NCBI RefSeq assembly: GCF_004331695.1
Contig: NZ_SJSL01000004.1
Span: forward strand, 186,001-250,000
Direction of reading: 5' to 3'
From: Pedobacter psychroterrae
GTDB taxonomy: Bacteria; Bacteroidota; Bacteroidia; Sphingobacteriales; Sphingobacteriaceae
Length of the DNA stretch: 64,000 bases
Part shown: positions 39,701 to 47,771 of the stretch, piece after piece
Position numbering within the stretch: the first letter of the stretch is position 1
How the letters are laid out: each line of letters begins with the position of its first letter
Made by a program: the position numbers and the translations under genes
The notes under the pieces: model-generated
Seen by the model: only the letters and a program-made list of their open reading frames with translations
Told to the model about the DNA's origin: nothing
Database searches by the model: none

Positions 39701-40991
39701 TGTAATGGATGTCTTTGCACAGGAAGCTGTGAAAAAGAACATCGATCTCATTTATCAGATAGACCAGCACCTTCCTGAGCAAATCGTCGGCGACAGCCTC
39801 CGCCTTAAACAGGTACTCATCAACCTGATCAGCAATGCCATTAAGTTTACCGCCAAAGGCGAAGTCTTTGTCAACGTCTACCAAAAAAGCATCCTGGACA
39901 ATGGGACTATATCAATCGGCTTTACCGTACGCGATACGGGCATAGGCATCACCGACGACAAGATCAGTAACCTGTTCAAAGCCTTTTCACAGGTCGATTC
40001 TTCTACCACCCGCAAATACGGAGGTACCGGTCTTGGCCTGGCCATCAGTGAGCGGTTAGTACAACTTATGGGCGGCGGTATCACGGCCGAAAGTGTCCCT
40101 GCAAAGGGGTCATCCTTCTCTTTCAGTATCCTTGCCGGTATAAGCACCCTGCATTCGCAGGACAGCGGCGAACGCTATAACATGCAGGACCTGGAGGGAA
40201 AACGTGTCCTGATCGTAGACGACAACCGCACCAATCTTGTTATTTTAAAAGCCCAGCTTGAGCAATGGAAGCTGCTGCCTGTCGTTGCCTCTTTGGCCAC
40301 TCAGGCGTTGGAAATATTAACTATGGATGCCTCCTTTGACCTCATCATCACCGATATGGAAATGCCCGGCATGGATGGTGTAGGCCTGGCCAGGGTCAAT
40401 AAGAACAGTGCCAAACCGCTTCCGATAATCATGCTCAGTTCCATAGGCGACGAGACCAAGAAGAAATATCCCGGTCTTTTCTCTGCTATACTTACCAAGC
40501 CTGTCAAGAAAAGATTGCTTTGCAAAAGCATACAGGAATCGCTCAGAGAGGAGTCAGACAAACTGGGTGTTCACAAGCACCAGAATGTACTGGATGAGCA
40601 ATTTGCCATAGACTTTCCTTTGCGTATCCTTGTGGCAGAAGACAATCCGGTCAATCAGCGCTTGATTTTGCAGATCTTAAAGAAACTGGGCTATACTGCC
40701 TCAATGACCAAAAATGGCTATGAGGTACTCGAACACCTGAAAAAAGCAGTGTACGACCTGATCCTGATGGACATACAAATGCCCGAAATGGACGGACTGG
40801 AAGCCACTAGAAAGATCAGGCAGCAAAACATATCCCAGCCCTACATCACTGCCATGACCGGTAATGCGATGTCCGAAGACCGCAACATCTGCCTCAGAGA
40901 AGGAATGAACGACTATCTGGCCAAGCCAATGAAACTGGAAAGCATCAAGACCATGCTGAAGAATGCGTATTTAACTAACACTACTTCTTAA
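36735..40991 (+). CDS. Hybrid two-component kinase, 14-blade propeller sensor, two receivers
   Basis: The product is 1418 aa from ATG 36735 (a GTG at 36720 is less likely). After a signal peptide (ends near GYAQ) come fourteen Reg_prop-type blades with the pattern WIGT-x-GGLN, consistent with two seven-bladed periplasmic propellers, then a Y_Y_Y domain and one transmembrane helix ([19 protein letters not shown]). A Gln/Glu-rich coiled coil, HisKA with His917 ([13 protein letters not shown]), an HATPase domain and two receivers with Asp1207 (DMEMPGMDG) and Asp1346 (DIQMPEMDG) follow. Unlike SusR-type HTCS proteins it has no AraC helix-turn-helix, so it is a BarA-like phosphorelay kinase with an HTCS sensor. 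HTCS propellers usually read oligosaccharides in the periplasm. It overlaps the convergent gene by 11 bases. Confidence 0.93.
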   Translation: MGNFIKVLKGTLLVLLQIAALAGYAQNRQLHFKHLSTNSGLSENNVSSIIQDSRGFIWIGTRDGLNRYDGTSFKVFRNSSKDPHSLSTNYVVDIAEDANGILWIATKEGGLNKYDRKTNKFYTFLHDSTDRQSISSNYIMNIAPDKDGKIWLATTNGLDLFDPGKKTAVHFTHDPDKPNSLSNNTVNTVYRDSRNNIWAGTNAGLNLLDRKTNTFKRFVADGRTGAISGNQIVALFEDSKHRFWVGTIGAGLNLFEGNAKGTFQQFRNNPADPGSLAHDNVKHIDEGPEGRLWIGTENGGLCILDFSNWRFSTNLHDEIDVTSISNNSIDAIIKDRDGNMWIGIYSGGVSLYKNTRNFRHYTHSSSPASLTNNFVLSFYEDNENTLWVGTDGGGLNRFDKKTGAFKSFTRGNSGISGNYILALKDDAKGNIWIGTWGNGISILNPRTGKFTSLTHDPGNPSSLSSNNIYDIARTTDQKMWIGTFGNGLASYNHQTNGFVRYQNDPTNTNSMSSNLISSLLPDKNGNLWIGTFDAGLNYLNTKTNTFTRYKKGKTKKDLSDNAITSLLEDSKGIVWITTLQGLNRFDPKTGNFSLYTTEQGLAHNSTQAVLEDDFGLLWISTNSGISSFNPTTGSFKNFTAENGLQRGEFKAKSARRSVTGTLFFGGSNGFNEFNPGRMINKKYDTRVILTRFQIFNKDINVAKDKNDPSPLKTDIAEATSIRLSHEQSFISFEFSALDVISAGRKSYAYMLEGFDSDWNYVGSKNTAVYTNLAPGPYTFKVKSRNTAGDWSPRMVSLNITIVPPFWLTWWFKIAAAIALITIIYVLYRYRINNILRQKERLEKMVNERTLTIQNQADELQTQSENLQSLNEELQAQSEELQVQSEELLEQKEHEQAIREEAERANQAKSIFLATMSHEIRTPMNGVIGMASLLGETELTDEQREYTETIVSCGDSLVSVINDILDFSKIESGKMDIEEEHFELRLIIEDVMDVFAQEAVKKNIDLIYQIDQHLPEQIVGDSLRLKQVLINLISNAIKFTAKGEVFVNVYQKSILDNGTISIGFTVRDTGIGITDDKISNLFKAFSQVDSSTTRKYGGTGLGLAISERLVQLMGGGITAESVPAKGSSFSFSILAGISTLHSQDSGERYNMQDLEGKRVLIVDDNRTNLVILKAQLEQWKLLPVVASLATQALEILTMDASFDLIITDMEMPGMDGVGLARVNKNSAKPLPIIMLSSIGDETKKKYPGLFSAILTKPVKKRLLCKSIQESLREESDKLGVHKHQNVLDEQFAIDFPLRILVAEDNPVNQRLILQILKKLGYTASMTKNGYEVLEHLKKAVYDLILMDIQMPEMDGLEATRKIRQQNISQPYITAMTGNAMSEDRNICLREGMNDYLAKPMKLESIKTMLKNAYLTNTTS

Positions 40992-42183
40992 CCCTTTCAA
41001 AATAAAACACGCCCTTCTTATTCACTACCACAATATCAACCAGCTTATCCTTATTCATATCCACTGCATTGGTCTGCAATCCATTACCCGAATCTGAATC
41101 AATCAAATGTGGTGTCCACGACGGCACCTTACCTGGCTTATATTCAAACCAATACAACACTGCTGGTTCGCGCTCACCCGGATCATGTCCCTGATGTGCC
41201 CAAAACCTTTTACCAGTTACCAAATCCGCATTCCCATCCTTGTTCATATCCACCAATCCAAGCCCGTGTGTTTGCGAAAACGTAGTCATAATATCATGCT
41301 TTTTCCAGGTAATGCCGCCATCAGCATCCACCACCTGCTCATGCCACCAAATCCCGTACGCATGTGCCGAAGAGCTGATCACATCCATGTCTCCATCCTG
41401 ATCCAGGTCCATCACATACATCTGTGATGCATCTTCACCCAGATTTGCCGGATGCCAGGCCCAGTTCTTCTGCTTGGGGTCAGCAGGCGATTCCCACCAT
41501 CCCGACCGGATCACCACATCCTTGCGACCATCCTTGTTCACGTCTCCAAAACCAAGTCCGTGTGTAAACTGGTGCGTACCCCTGTCCTTCACATCACTGA
41601 TCACGTGCGCTGTCCATTCAGTAGCACCTTTAGCCTTAGGCGATTCCAGCCATACCATTCTGTTACCTTTTGAATCAGCACAGATCAGATCTTCCCTTCC
41701 GTCTCCATCCACATCTACAAAAAGCGGCGATTCATTTCCTACAGAAGTGTACAGTGGATGTGCCTTCCAGTGCCCTACGGCATTCCCCGGATTCTGGTAC
41801 CATACCGCTGCCTCCCCCGGAAAATCTACCCTGATATAGTCTATCCAGCCATCCTGGTCCACATCCATCGCATGGTTCAAAAACGAATCACTATAGCCCG
41901 TATTCCAGTCAAACTTGCCCGGCTTGTATACCTCGTGCTTAGTCCATACTGCCGCTTCGCCCTTCTTTGCTGCCGGTGCCTCATACCAAAACGCACCCGC
42001 GATGACATCCATCCTGCCATCCTTGTTCACATCTCCAATCGCTCCCCCCTCAGAGTAAAACTCCGTACTGATCACATGCTTTTTAAATTTAAGTTCCTTA
42101 TTTTTCTGCGCAGCTGCCGCCCCGCCATATAGCCCCGTACCCGCCATTAAGGCCGCTACCAATAGTTTACCATTCATTTTCAT
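40981..42183 (-). CDS. Secreted FG-GAP/VCBS-repeat protein
   Basis: The product is 400 aa from the ATG at 42183, giving a signal peptide ([25 protein letters not shown]). At least seven VCBS/FG-GAP loops are visible, such as [57 protein letters not shown] and [13 protein letters not shown], which would make a calcium-binding beta-propeller. Conserved WYE/WWES/WWHEQ strands fit the same fold. It lies downstream of the cytochrome lipoprotein gene on the same strand, an association common in Bacteroidota and Planctomycetes, where such pairs are linked to carbohydrate breakdown. No enzyme motif is visible. Confidence 0.85.
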   Translation of the reverse strand: MKMNGKLLVAALMAGTGLYGGAAAAQKNKELKFKKHVISTEFYSEGGAIGDVNKDGRMDVIAGAFWYEAPAAKKGEAAVWTKHEVYKPGKFDWNTGYSDSFLNHAMDVDQDGWIDYIRVDFPGEAAVWYQNPGNAVGHWKAHPLYTSVGNESPLFVDVDGDGREDLICADSKGNRMVWLESPKAKGATEWTAHVISDVKDRGTHQFTHGLGFGDVNKDGRKDVVIRSGWWESPADPKQKNWAWHPANLGEDASQMYVMDLDQDGDMDVISSSAHAYGIWWHEQVVDADGGITWKKHDIMTTFSQTHGLGLVDMNKDGNADLVTGKRFWAHQGHDPGEREPAVLYWFEYKPGKVPSWTPHLIDSDSGNGLQTNAVDMNKDKLVDIVVVNKKGVFYFERVKK

Positions 42184-42284
42184 ATTCGTCTTATTCGGTT
42201 TTCTTTGTATTAAATTATTCAATTTACATTTATTCTTAAATATTCCATGATCAATCTTCCCTGCTACCTGCTTATCCCAGAAAA

Positions 42285-42340
42285 ATCACCTTCTCAGAGA
42301 AGACATAGGAATCATTGCGCTTCTTCAGCGCATTTATTCC
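42285..42340 (-). terminator. Possible hairpin terminator between cytochrome and VCBS genes
   Basis: On the minus strand an imperfect hairpin (GGAAT with ATTCC, inner GCGC with GCGC, 42308-42340) is followed by a short palindrome (42290-42302) and then GATTTTTC. It could terminate or attenuate transcription after the cytochrome gene. The stems are weak. Confidence 0.35.
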
Positions 42341-42371
42341 ATTCTTCGAAGAGAACGGTTATTTTTCTCTG

Positions 42372-45300
42372 TTATTTTTCCCTCGTTGCCAGTAAAAACT
42401 TCATCAGCGCATCAAAATCCTTCTTCGCGATCGTGTTCCTGAACTGGTCAGGCATTAGCGTATATTTAGACACCACCCGTTCTTTAATATCCCCTTTCAC
42501 TACAGAAAACTCCTCACCTCCCGGATTTGCAAACACCAATACCGCGCCTTCCTCTCTCCTAAACAAACCTGACAGCACTTTCCCATTCTTCAGCGTAATC
42601 GTATACGTCCTGAATGACTGCGAAATATTCCGGTTAGGATCCAGCACCTTCTCCGTCAGCGCCTGTCGCCCCCAATTTCCTATGCCATCCAATTGCGGGC
42701 CAATCATACCTCCCACACCTTTTATCTGGTGACACATGCTGCAGTGCTGCGCAAACATCGCCTTGCCTTCCTCCACACTCACAGCAGACGGGTCATACGA
42801 AGCCATCCGAGCAGCGATCAGCACCTTACGCGCCTCGCTTTCAGACGCCTGCCCTACCGAAAGCCTTTCAAATTCCACACGTTGCACCGCATTCATATTA
42901 CTCGCCAAACGCTCCTTTACCGCTATCTCAGTCAATAGATCATACTTAACATCACCCTGTTTCACCGCATCAAGCAACTTTCCTGCTCCGTCCGATGAAT
43001 TCACCAGTATCGTGGCAATGGCCAACTGAAGCGCACGTCCGCTACCTGCCAGTCCCTTCTGCAATACCAAAAACCGCGATGGCGATGAACTCTGTCCCAA
43101 TACCTGCGCCATTTTCTCCTTGATCAGCTGACTTTCATCCAGGTCCAAAAACACGCCCTCTACCAAGCCACTGTTCCCCGCAGGATCAATAGACAATAAA
43201 GCCCCTGCAGCAGCCGTCCGGGTTTTATAATCCGCACGCTTGTTCAGCAATAAAGTCTTCATTACAGCCCCCTGCGATGCCACCTTGTACAAACCCACAA
43301 TCTCTGCCGCCCGCGTATACTTTTCTGCAGCTTCAGCCAGTCCAATATCAGGTATGCTCAGCACTGCAGGCTTAAAGCCCCCAACGCCAATAGAACCTGT
43401 CTTCGTACTGTCCACCACCTCAACATACCCCATTTGCCCAGCATATTTAGACAGATCAAATGGCACTTCTTTCATTAAATCTGCATTAGTCATTGGTGTC
43501 GTAAACGACGACCTGTACATGCCAATTACTTTCCTCGACTTTGCCAGCACAATCCGCACACTGTTCTTAGACACTCCCGTCTTCGCTTCCGTATTGTGCA
43601 CATCATTGTCAAACACGCTGATCTTCAGCGATGCAGGCAATTTAAATACCGGCGAAACCAACACTCCCGTAGGCGCATACCAGTTAAACTCGCTCCACAT
43701 CAGCTTTACCCTCGGCAGTTCACCCACTATCGCCCTGTCTATCATGGCCCAGGGATTCTCCGGATCACCCGTCTCCAGCAAAGGCCTGTTGCTCCAATCG
43801 GCCGATGTACCTATCAGTGGGTGCGCAACCCCTTCCAATGCTTTCACAGCCAGACTAATCCCCCATTCTTTCATCTTCGGCACCACCACACCACCACTCT
43901 GCTGCAAACCCTGCTGCATCGTATTAAACAACAAATATTGCGTGTTCACATCATCCGCAAACTTCTTCTCAATATACTTAATTGGCCTTTCCATCTCCCC
44001 AGCAGGCAAAAATCTGCCTATATATTCCAAACTGCCCAATAGTTCCGCCTTCGGCAAATCATGGGTTTCCAAATACTTCATCGCAAATAATGCCCCTTCT
44101 GAAGACGCCACATCCCGCACCACATTCATCAGCACGCTAAGCTGCGCATCCGACCAATTACCCGCTACTACAGCCTGCATTACCGCTTTATTTCTCATGT
44201 TATTCCTTAAGGCCAATAACACTGTATACCGCAAGTGACCATCTTTTTCCTCAGTCTGCTCATATAAAGCCAGCAAAGGCGCAATACTTCCCCCCTCCAC
44301 ATGCTTGCCTAGCACCTCTCCAGCCGCCCTTCGCACATGCACATCCCTATAAGTAAGCGCCGTTATTGTCCGCGCTCTCTGCGCAGCAGAAATCTCCTTC
44401 ATCTCGGCCAATATCCTAAAAGTATGCACCCTTACCAGGGGCTCCCAATGGTCCAAACCATTATTAATCAGCACATCCGTCAGGCCGTTCAATCGATACA
44501 AAGCCCACAAGCCCTGCACATAACTTTTAGCCTCGGCCAGCAGTTCTTTCGAAGTTACATCAGACGGGTGTACACTTACATACAACTCCTCCATCCACTT
44601 TTTCAAGGGCTTTACCGCTTCATTACCAAACCTTTGCACCAACTCATTCGCTATCATCATGCGCATATTCAACTGCGAATAATCCAGGTTCTTGATCAGC
44701 TCATCCAAAGAAACCTTACTCCAATCCCGCACCTTCCTGTCCACATGGTCCTTACTCGCAATCATCTTGCCCTTTGCATCCCGCTTGCCCACATACGCAA
44801 TCCTCCAGATCCTGCCGCTCTGCCTGTCGCGCAGCGGATGATCCAGTGACACCTCATAATGCCCAATGATCCTGTTGTAAAAATCTGCTATATACAGCGC
44901 CCCATCAGGCCCTTCCTTCACGGCCACCGGCCTAAACCAGGGATCAGCACTGATCAAAAAGTCCTCTTTCCTTACCGCCTCCGGTGATGAACCATTAAAC
45001 TTCATCGTATTCCTGTTGATGCGGCACGTCACCACATCCCCGTTATAAAAACTATGCCTGTACTCCTCCGGAAACTGTTCACCCAGGTAATAATCCAGTC
45101 CGGATAAGGCCGTAGAACCCAACTCGTAACTCATCATCTCAGGTGCATAGCCCATCGCCGGTGCCTTTTTACCAAAATGCGGATACTCCCCGCCTCTTAT
45201 CAACTGATAAATCGGTTTAGAGTGGCAATCTACAGAATACAAATACCCATATTCATCAAACGTATACCCAAACGGATTCACCCTTCCAAAGGAAGTCTGC

Positions 45301-46028
45301 TCTATCCTGCTGCCATCCTCCCTAAACCTAAACGTATTACCAGACACCATTGTCAGCGAATCCCCATCCATCCCCGCTATGGTAGAGGTATTAGTAAAAC
45401 CATGACAGGCGTAGATCCAGCCATCAAAGCCACGTGCAAAATTATTGACCATCCCATGCGTGTCCTGGTGCCCAAACTCACCAAAAAGCACTTTTTTCTC
45501 ATCAGAAACTCCATCTCCGTCCTTATCCGTAAATTTATATACATTTGGAATGCTAAACGCAATCGCCCCCTGCCGCACAGGAATAATGCCTATCGGAATA
45601 TTCAGGTCGCTCGCAAAAGGCGTGAACTTATCCGCCTTGCCGTCGCCATCCGTATCCTCCAGCACGGTGATCTTATCGTGTCCTTTTAAAGAAGGCGCAG
45701 CCATGGGATACTCGGACGACTGTGTCACCCACAGCCTCCCCCGCTCATCAAATTCCATATTGATCGGCTTGCCTATATCCGGCTCGGAGGCGTACAAAGT
45801 GATCTCAAAACCCTCCGGCAGTTTAAACCCTGCCTGCTCCTGTGCCGGCGACTGAAACTCCGTAGTCCGGATATGATCGACAAATTTCTCCGGCCCAGGA
45901 TAGGGTACGGCAGGTAAATTACTGAGCCCCGACTTGTTCTGGTTTTTCTTTGAAACATTACATCCCAATCCTGCCAGCAATAACCCGCATAGCAAAACCG
46001 TTTTAGTATTATACCTACCTAATTTCAT
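42372..46028 (-). CDS. Membrane-anchored sorbosone-dehydrogenase-like/HEAT/cytochrome c lipoprotein (PVC-type heme protein)
   Basis: This 1218-aa lipoprotein (LLLAGLGC, lipidated Cys23) has an N-terminal propeller of the quinoprotein/sorbosone dehydrogenase kind (PEGFEITLYASEPDIGKPIN, GPDGALYIADFYNRIIGHYE). HEAT-like helical repeats lie in the middle (about 440-680), followed by a beta-rich insert (about 780-920) and a C-terminal cytochrome c domain with heme motif CSMCH (Cys1096, Cys1099, His1100) and a Met ligand candidate in TLMPDQF. This matches the PVC-type heme-binding CxxCH proteins common in Planctomycetes and Bacteroidota. It probably oxidises a sugar derivative and passes electrons to the respiratory chain; the substrate is unknown. 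The VCBS gene follows on the same strand. Confidence 0.88.
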   Translation of the reverse strand: MKLGRYNTKTVLLCGLLLAGLGCNVSKKNQNKSGLSNLPAVPYPGPEKFVDHIRTTEFQSPAQEQAGFKLPEGFEITLYASEPDIGKPINMEFDERGRLWVTQSSEYPMAAPSLKGHDKITVLEDTDGDGKADKFTPFASDLNIPIGIIPVRQGAIAFSIPNVYKFTDKDGDGVSDEKKVLFGEFGHQDTHGMVNNFARGFDGWIYACHGFTNTSTIAGMDGDSLTMVSGNTFRFREDGSRIEQTSFGRVNPFGYTFDEYGYLYSVDCHSKPIYQLIRGGEYPHFGKKAPAMGYAPEMMSYELGSTALSGLDYYLGEQFPEEYRHSFYNGDVVTCRINRNTMKFNGSSPEAVRKEDFLISADPWFRPVAVKEGPDGALYIADFYNRIIGHYEVSLDHPLRDRQSGRIWRIAYVGKRDAKGKMIASKDHVDRKVRDWSKVSLDELIKNLDYSQLNMRMMIANELVQRFGNEAVKPLKKWMEELYVSVHPSDVTSKELLAEAKSYVQGLWALYRLNGLTDVLINNGLDHWEPLVRVHTFRILAEMKEISAAQRARTITALTYRDVHVRRAAGEVLGKHVEGGSIAPLLALYEQTEEKDGHLRYTVLLALRNNMRNKAVMQAVVAGNWSDAQLSVLMNVVRDVASSEGALFAMKYLETHDLPKAELLGSLEYIGRFLPAGEMERPIKYIEKKFADDVNTQYLLFNTMQQGLQQSGGVVVPKMKEWGISLAVKALEGVAHPLIGTSADWSNRPLLETGDPENPWAMIDRAIVGELPRVKLMWSEFNWYAPTGVLVSPVFKLPASLKISVFDNDVHNTEAKTGVSKNSVRIVLAKSRKVIGMYRSSFTTPMTNADLMKEVPFDLSKYAGQMGYVEVVDSTKTGSIGVGGFKPAVLSIPDIGLAEAAEKYTRAAEIVGLYKVASQGAVMKTLLLNKRADYKTRTAAAGALLSIDPAGNSGLVEGVFLDLDESQLIKEKMAQVLGQSSSPSRFLVLQKGLAGSGRALQLAIATILVNSSDGAGKLLDAVKQGDVKYDLLTEIAVKERLASNMNAVQRVEFERLSVGQASESEARKVLIAARMASYDPSAVSVEEGKAMFAQHCSMCHQIKGVGGMIGPQLDGIGNWGRQALTEKVLDPNRNISQSFRTYTITLKNGKVLSGLFRREEGAVLVFANPGGEEFSVVKGDIKERVVSKYTLMPDQFRNTIAKKDFDALMKFLLATREK

Positions 46029-46187
46029 ACCTTACTTTGCCTTTAAGGGGCTATCTTATTAAATGGCCAATAATGACCCGGTTTACATCTGGTGTTTAAC
46101 AAATGAAATTAGGAAAAATATAACGTACTAAAGAAATTTTATGGAAATCGATTGCTTAGCATAGTTTCGCAACTTGAAACCCAGGGT

Positions 46188-46216
46188 CAAATGTAGCCTG
46201 CTGCCATGATCAGCAA
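46188..46216 (-). promoter_or_regulatory. Candidate Bacteroidota-type promoter for the cytochrome gene
   Basis: On the minus strand, TTG (46216-46214), an 18-base spacer and TACATTTG (46195-46188) match the -33/-7 consensus. The implied leader before the ATG at 46028 is about 150 bases, rather long, which lowers confidence. Confidence 0.4.
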
Positions 46217-46240
46217 TTTACTGAACAATGTGCCTCCCCC

Positions 46241-47338
46241 TTACAAATAATCGGAAATTGAGAACCGGTTATTGGCATCCAGTACCAGCCTGTTGGTATT
46301 ATACCACTTCAGAAATGCCTGCCATTTTTCCGTATTGGCCGCTAACCAGGACTTGAAAAGCCCCTCATCACCCTTATGGAGTATCCAGTGGTTGTAGCAC
46401 TCCATATGGCCGGCCTCAACTATTTTCTTTTGATAACTGAATAAAACATTGGGATAGGTTACAGCAGTCTTACCTTTAAAATATTCTCCCACGAAATTGG
46501 TCCGTATGCTATCTAATGTATTGATATTTAATTCTTTATACCCCAAAGCAGAAACCATCAGTATCCGCTCATATACAAATACGCCATAAGGCATTAGTTT
46601 GTCAGCATTTATATTATTCGTAGTAACCACATTGTTCTTACTAAAGCTAACAGAAATATGACCCGGGCTTGTGATACTAATCTGGCTTTTATAAGTATCA
46701 AACAGCATTTTACTGATCTCAGCGGTGCGTTTACTATTGCTCTCCAGGTTCATAAAAATTTCACCATACATCAGGCCCCAAAGCTTTTCTGGCGTTTCCA
46801 ACCATACTCTGGATGCCCAATAGTAAGTGGATGGAAATTTTGGCTCCACAGCTATCCCTTTCTCAAAATTACCGAGGGCAGCTTTCAGGTCATTTTTCTT
46901 GAGGTTCATGATGCCAGATTCCAAGTATAACTTTCCCGAATTAGGGAAACGCAGTAAGCCATCAGCATAGGTCTGCCCCGCCTTTTCCGCATTGCCGCTC
47001 ATGTCATAAGCGTTTCCCTGAAGCTGAAACAACAGGTCATTCGCTTCTTTTGAAGCCTTTAATTTCTCCATCACCTCAATTGCAGTGGCATAATCCTTTT
47101 TGAGGTACAATGCATAACCAAGCTCATAATTGTACATATAATTATCCGGATCAAGTTTCTGAAGGTCTTTCAACATGGTGATGCTGGCGTCGAGTTCACC
47201 TTTGTCCATCAGCTTAATTGCCTCGACCAGTTTACCTTTGTTCGGGTCGGCAACTGCCTGACTGAAAACAGGAGTGATAAAAAACAAGACTGCAATAACA
47301 GATGCATAAAAACATCTGGTTAGAAAACGTTTGTTCAT
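46241..47338 (-). CDS. Exported TPR-repeat protein
   Basis: This 365-aa protein starts with a signal peptide (MNKRFLTRCFYASVIAVLFFITPVFSQA). Residues about 35-185 hold four to five tetratricopeptide repeats (AIKLMDKGELDASITMLKDL, YNYELGYALYLKKDYATAIE, LYLESGIMNLKKNDLKAALG). The C-terminal half is a non-repetitive domain without a motif I recognise (SFSKNNVVTTNNINADKLMP, CYNHWILHKGDEG). TPRs bind partner proteins, so a periplasmic adaptor or chaperone is likely; no partner is identifiable. It is a stand-alone gene, divergent from the NHL/CHU_C gene across 433 bp. Confidence 0.8.
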   Translation of the reverse strand: MNKRFLTRCFYASVIAVLFFITPVFSQAVADPNKGKLVEAIKLMDKGELDASITMLKDLQKLDPDNYMYNYELGYALYLKKDYATAIEVMEKLKASKEANDLLFQLQGNAYDMSGNAEKAGQTYADGLLRFPNSGKLYLESGIMNLKKNDLKAALGNFEKGIAVEPKFPSTYYWASRVWLETPEKLWGLMYGEIFMNLESNSKRTAEISKMLFDTYKSQISITSPGHISVSFSKNNVVTTNNINADKLMPYGVFVYERILMVSALGYKELNINTLDSIRTNFVGEYFKGKTAVTYPNVLFSYQKKIVEAGHMECYNHWILHKGDEGLFKSWLAANTEKWQAFLKWYNTNRLVLDANNRFSISDYL

Positions 47339-47452
47339 GAGCGGTATATTTAGGTGGATACAAGGTAAATAATATTACTAAGAAATTAATTGTGGATTCC
47401 TAAAAAAGCTATAAGGCCAATCTCTATTATTTGGTTGACAGTGTACATACTG

Positions 47453-47493
47453 AATCCAAGTTCAATCCAAGTTGAGTCCAAGTCTAATCCAAC
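47453..47493. repeat. Four phased 11-bp repeats with core TCCAAGT
   Basis: The core TCCAA(G/C) starts at 47455, 47466, 47477 and 47488, exactly 11 bases apart, roughly one turn of the helix. The last copy also forms the left arm of the following hairpin. Such phasing suits cooperative binding on one face of the DNA. Confidence 0.55.
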
Positions 47494-47525
47494 TTTTAAT
47501 TTAAAAAAGTTGGACTCATTTTTTA
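47488..47525 (+). terminator. Hairpin with T-run in the divergent region
   Basis: TCCAACTTTT (47488-47497) and AAAAGTTGGA (47505-47514) make a perfect 10-bp stem with a 7-base loop; a TTTTTT run follows at 47520. The form is that of an intrinsic terminator on the plus strand, but no plus-strand gene lies before it. It may be an attenuator or part of an operator. Confidence 0.4.
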
Positions 47526-47717
47526 TTCATCGTATATTCATATTGCAATCAGTCAAACCACTTACACAATACTTACAAAACATTTATAAGTGCTCTTTTA
47601 TAAAAAAATATTTCTTCTACCAACCCCGGAAATTATTGAGAAACATGAAGGGGTTGTTGACGATGAAAGGACTATGATGGCAAACAGCATTTATATAGTC
47701 TGATGGATGGAGCATAG

Positions 47718-47747
47718 CTGAAAAGCAGTTTCTTTTAATTAAGTTTG
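47718..47747 (+). promoter_or_regulatory. Bacteroidota-type promoter for the NHL/CHU_C gene
   Basis: TAAGTTTG (47740-47747) matches the -7 consensus exactly; CTG at 47718-47720 is a two-of-three match to the -33 TTG with a 19-base spacer. Transcription near 47754 leaves an 18-base leader to ATG 47772 and excludes the upstream TTG start at 47745. Confidence 0.5.
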
Positions 47748-47771
47748 TGTATTAACGTATCTATCTGCCTA

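Larger units (their letters stand above)
47339..47771. other. Divergent intergenic region of 433 bp
   Basis: No convincing gene is present. It holds four 11-bp-spaced TCCAA repeats (47453-47493), an adjoining hairpin with a T-run (47488-47525), and a Bacteroidota-type promoter for the downstream gene (47718-47747). The open frame at 47390-47677 has unusual composition and no support. Confidence 0.6.

Noticed and set aside
43240..44238. A 332-codon open frame on the plus strand
   Set aside because: It lies fully antisense to the cytochrome lipoprotein gene, whose domains are clear. Its Ser/Thr/Leu-rich composition with no motif is typical of an antisense shadow.
47453..47493. A CRISPR array
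   Set aside because: The repeats are 11 bp with no spacers, and no cas genes are in the window.
47390..47677. A 95-codon frame in the divergent intergenic region
   Set aside because: It runs through the 11-bp repeats and hairpin, and its composition (Ile, Lys, Ser, Tyr rich) fits AT-rich noncoding DNA.
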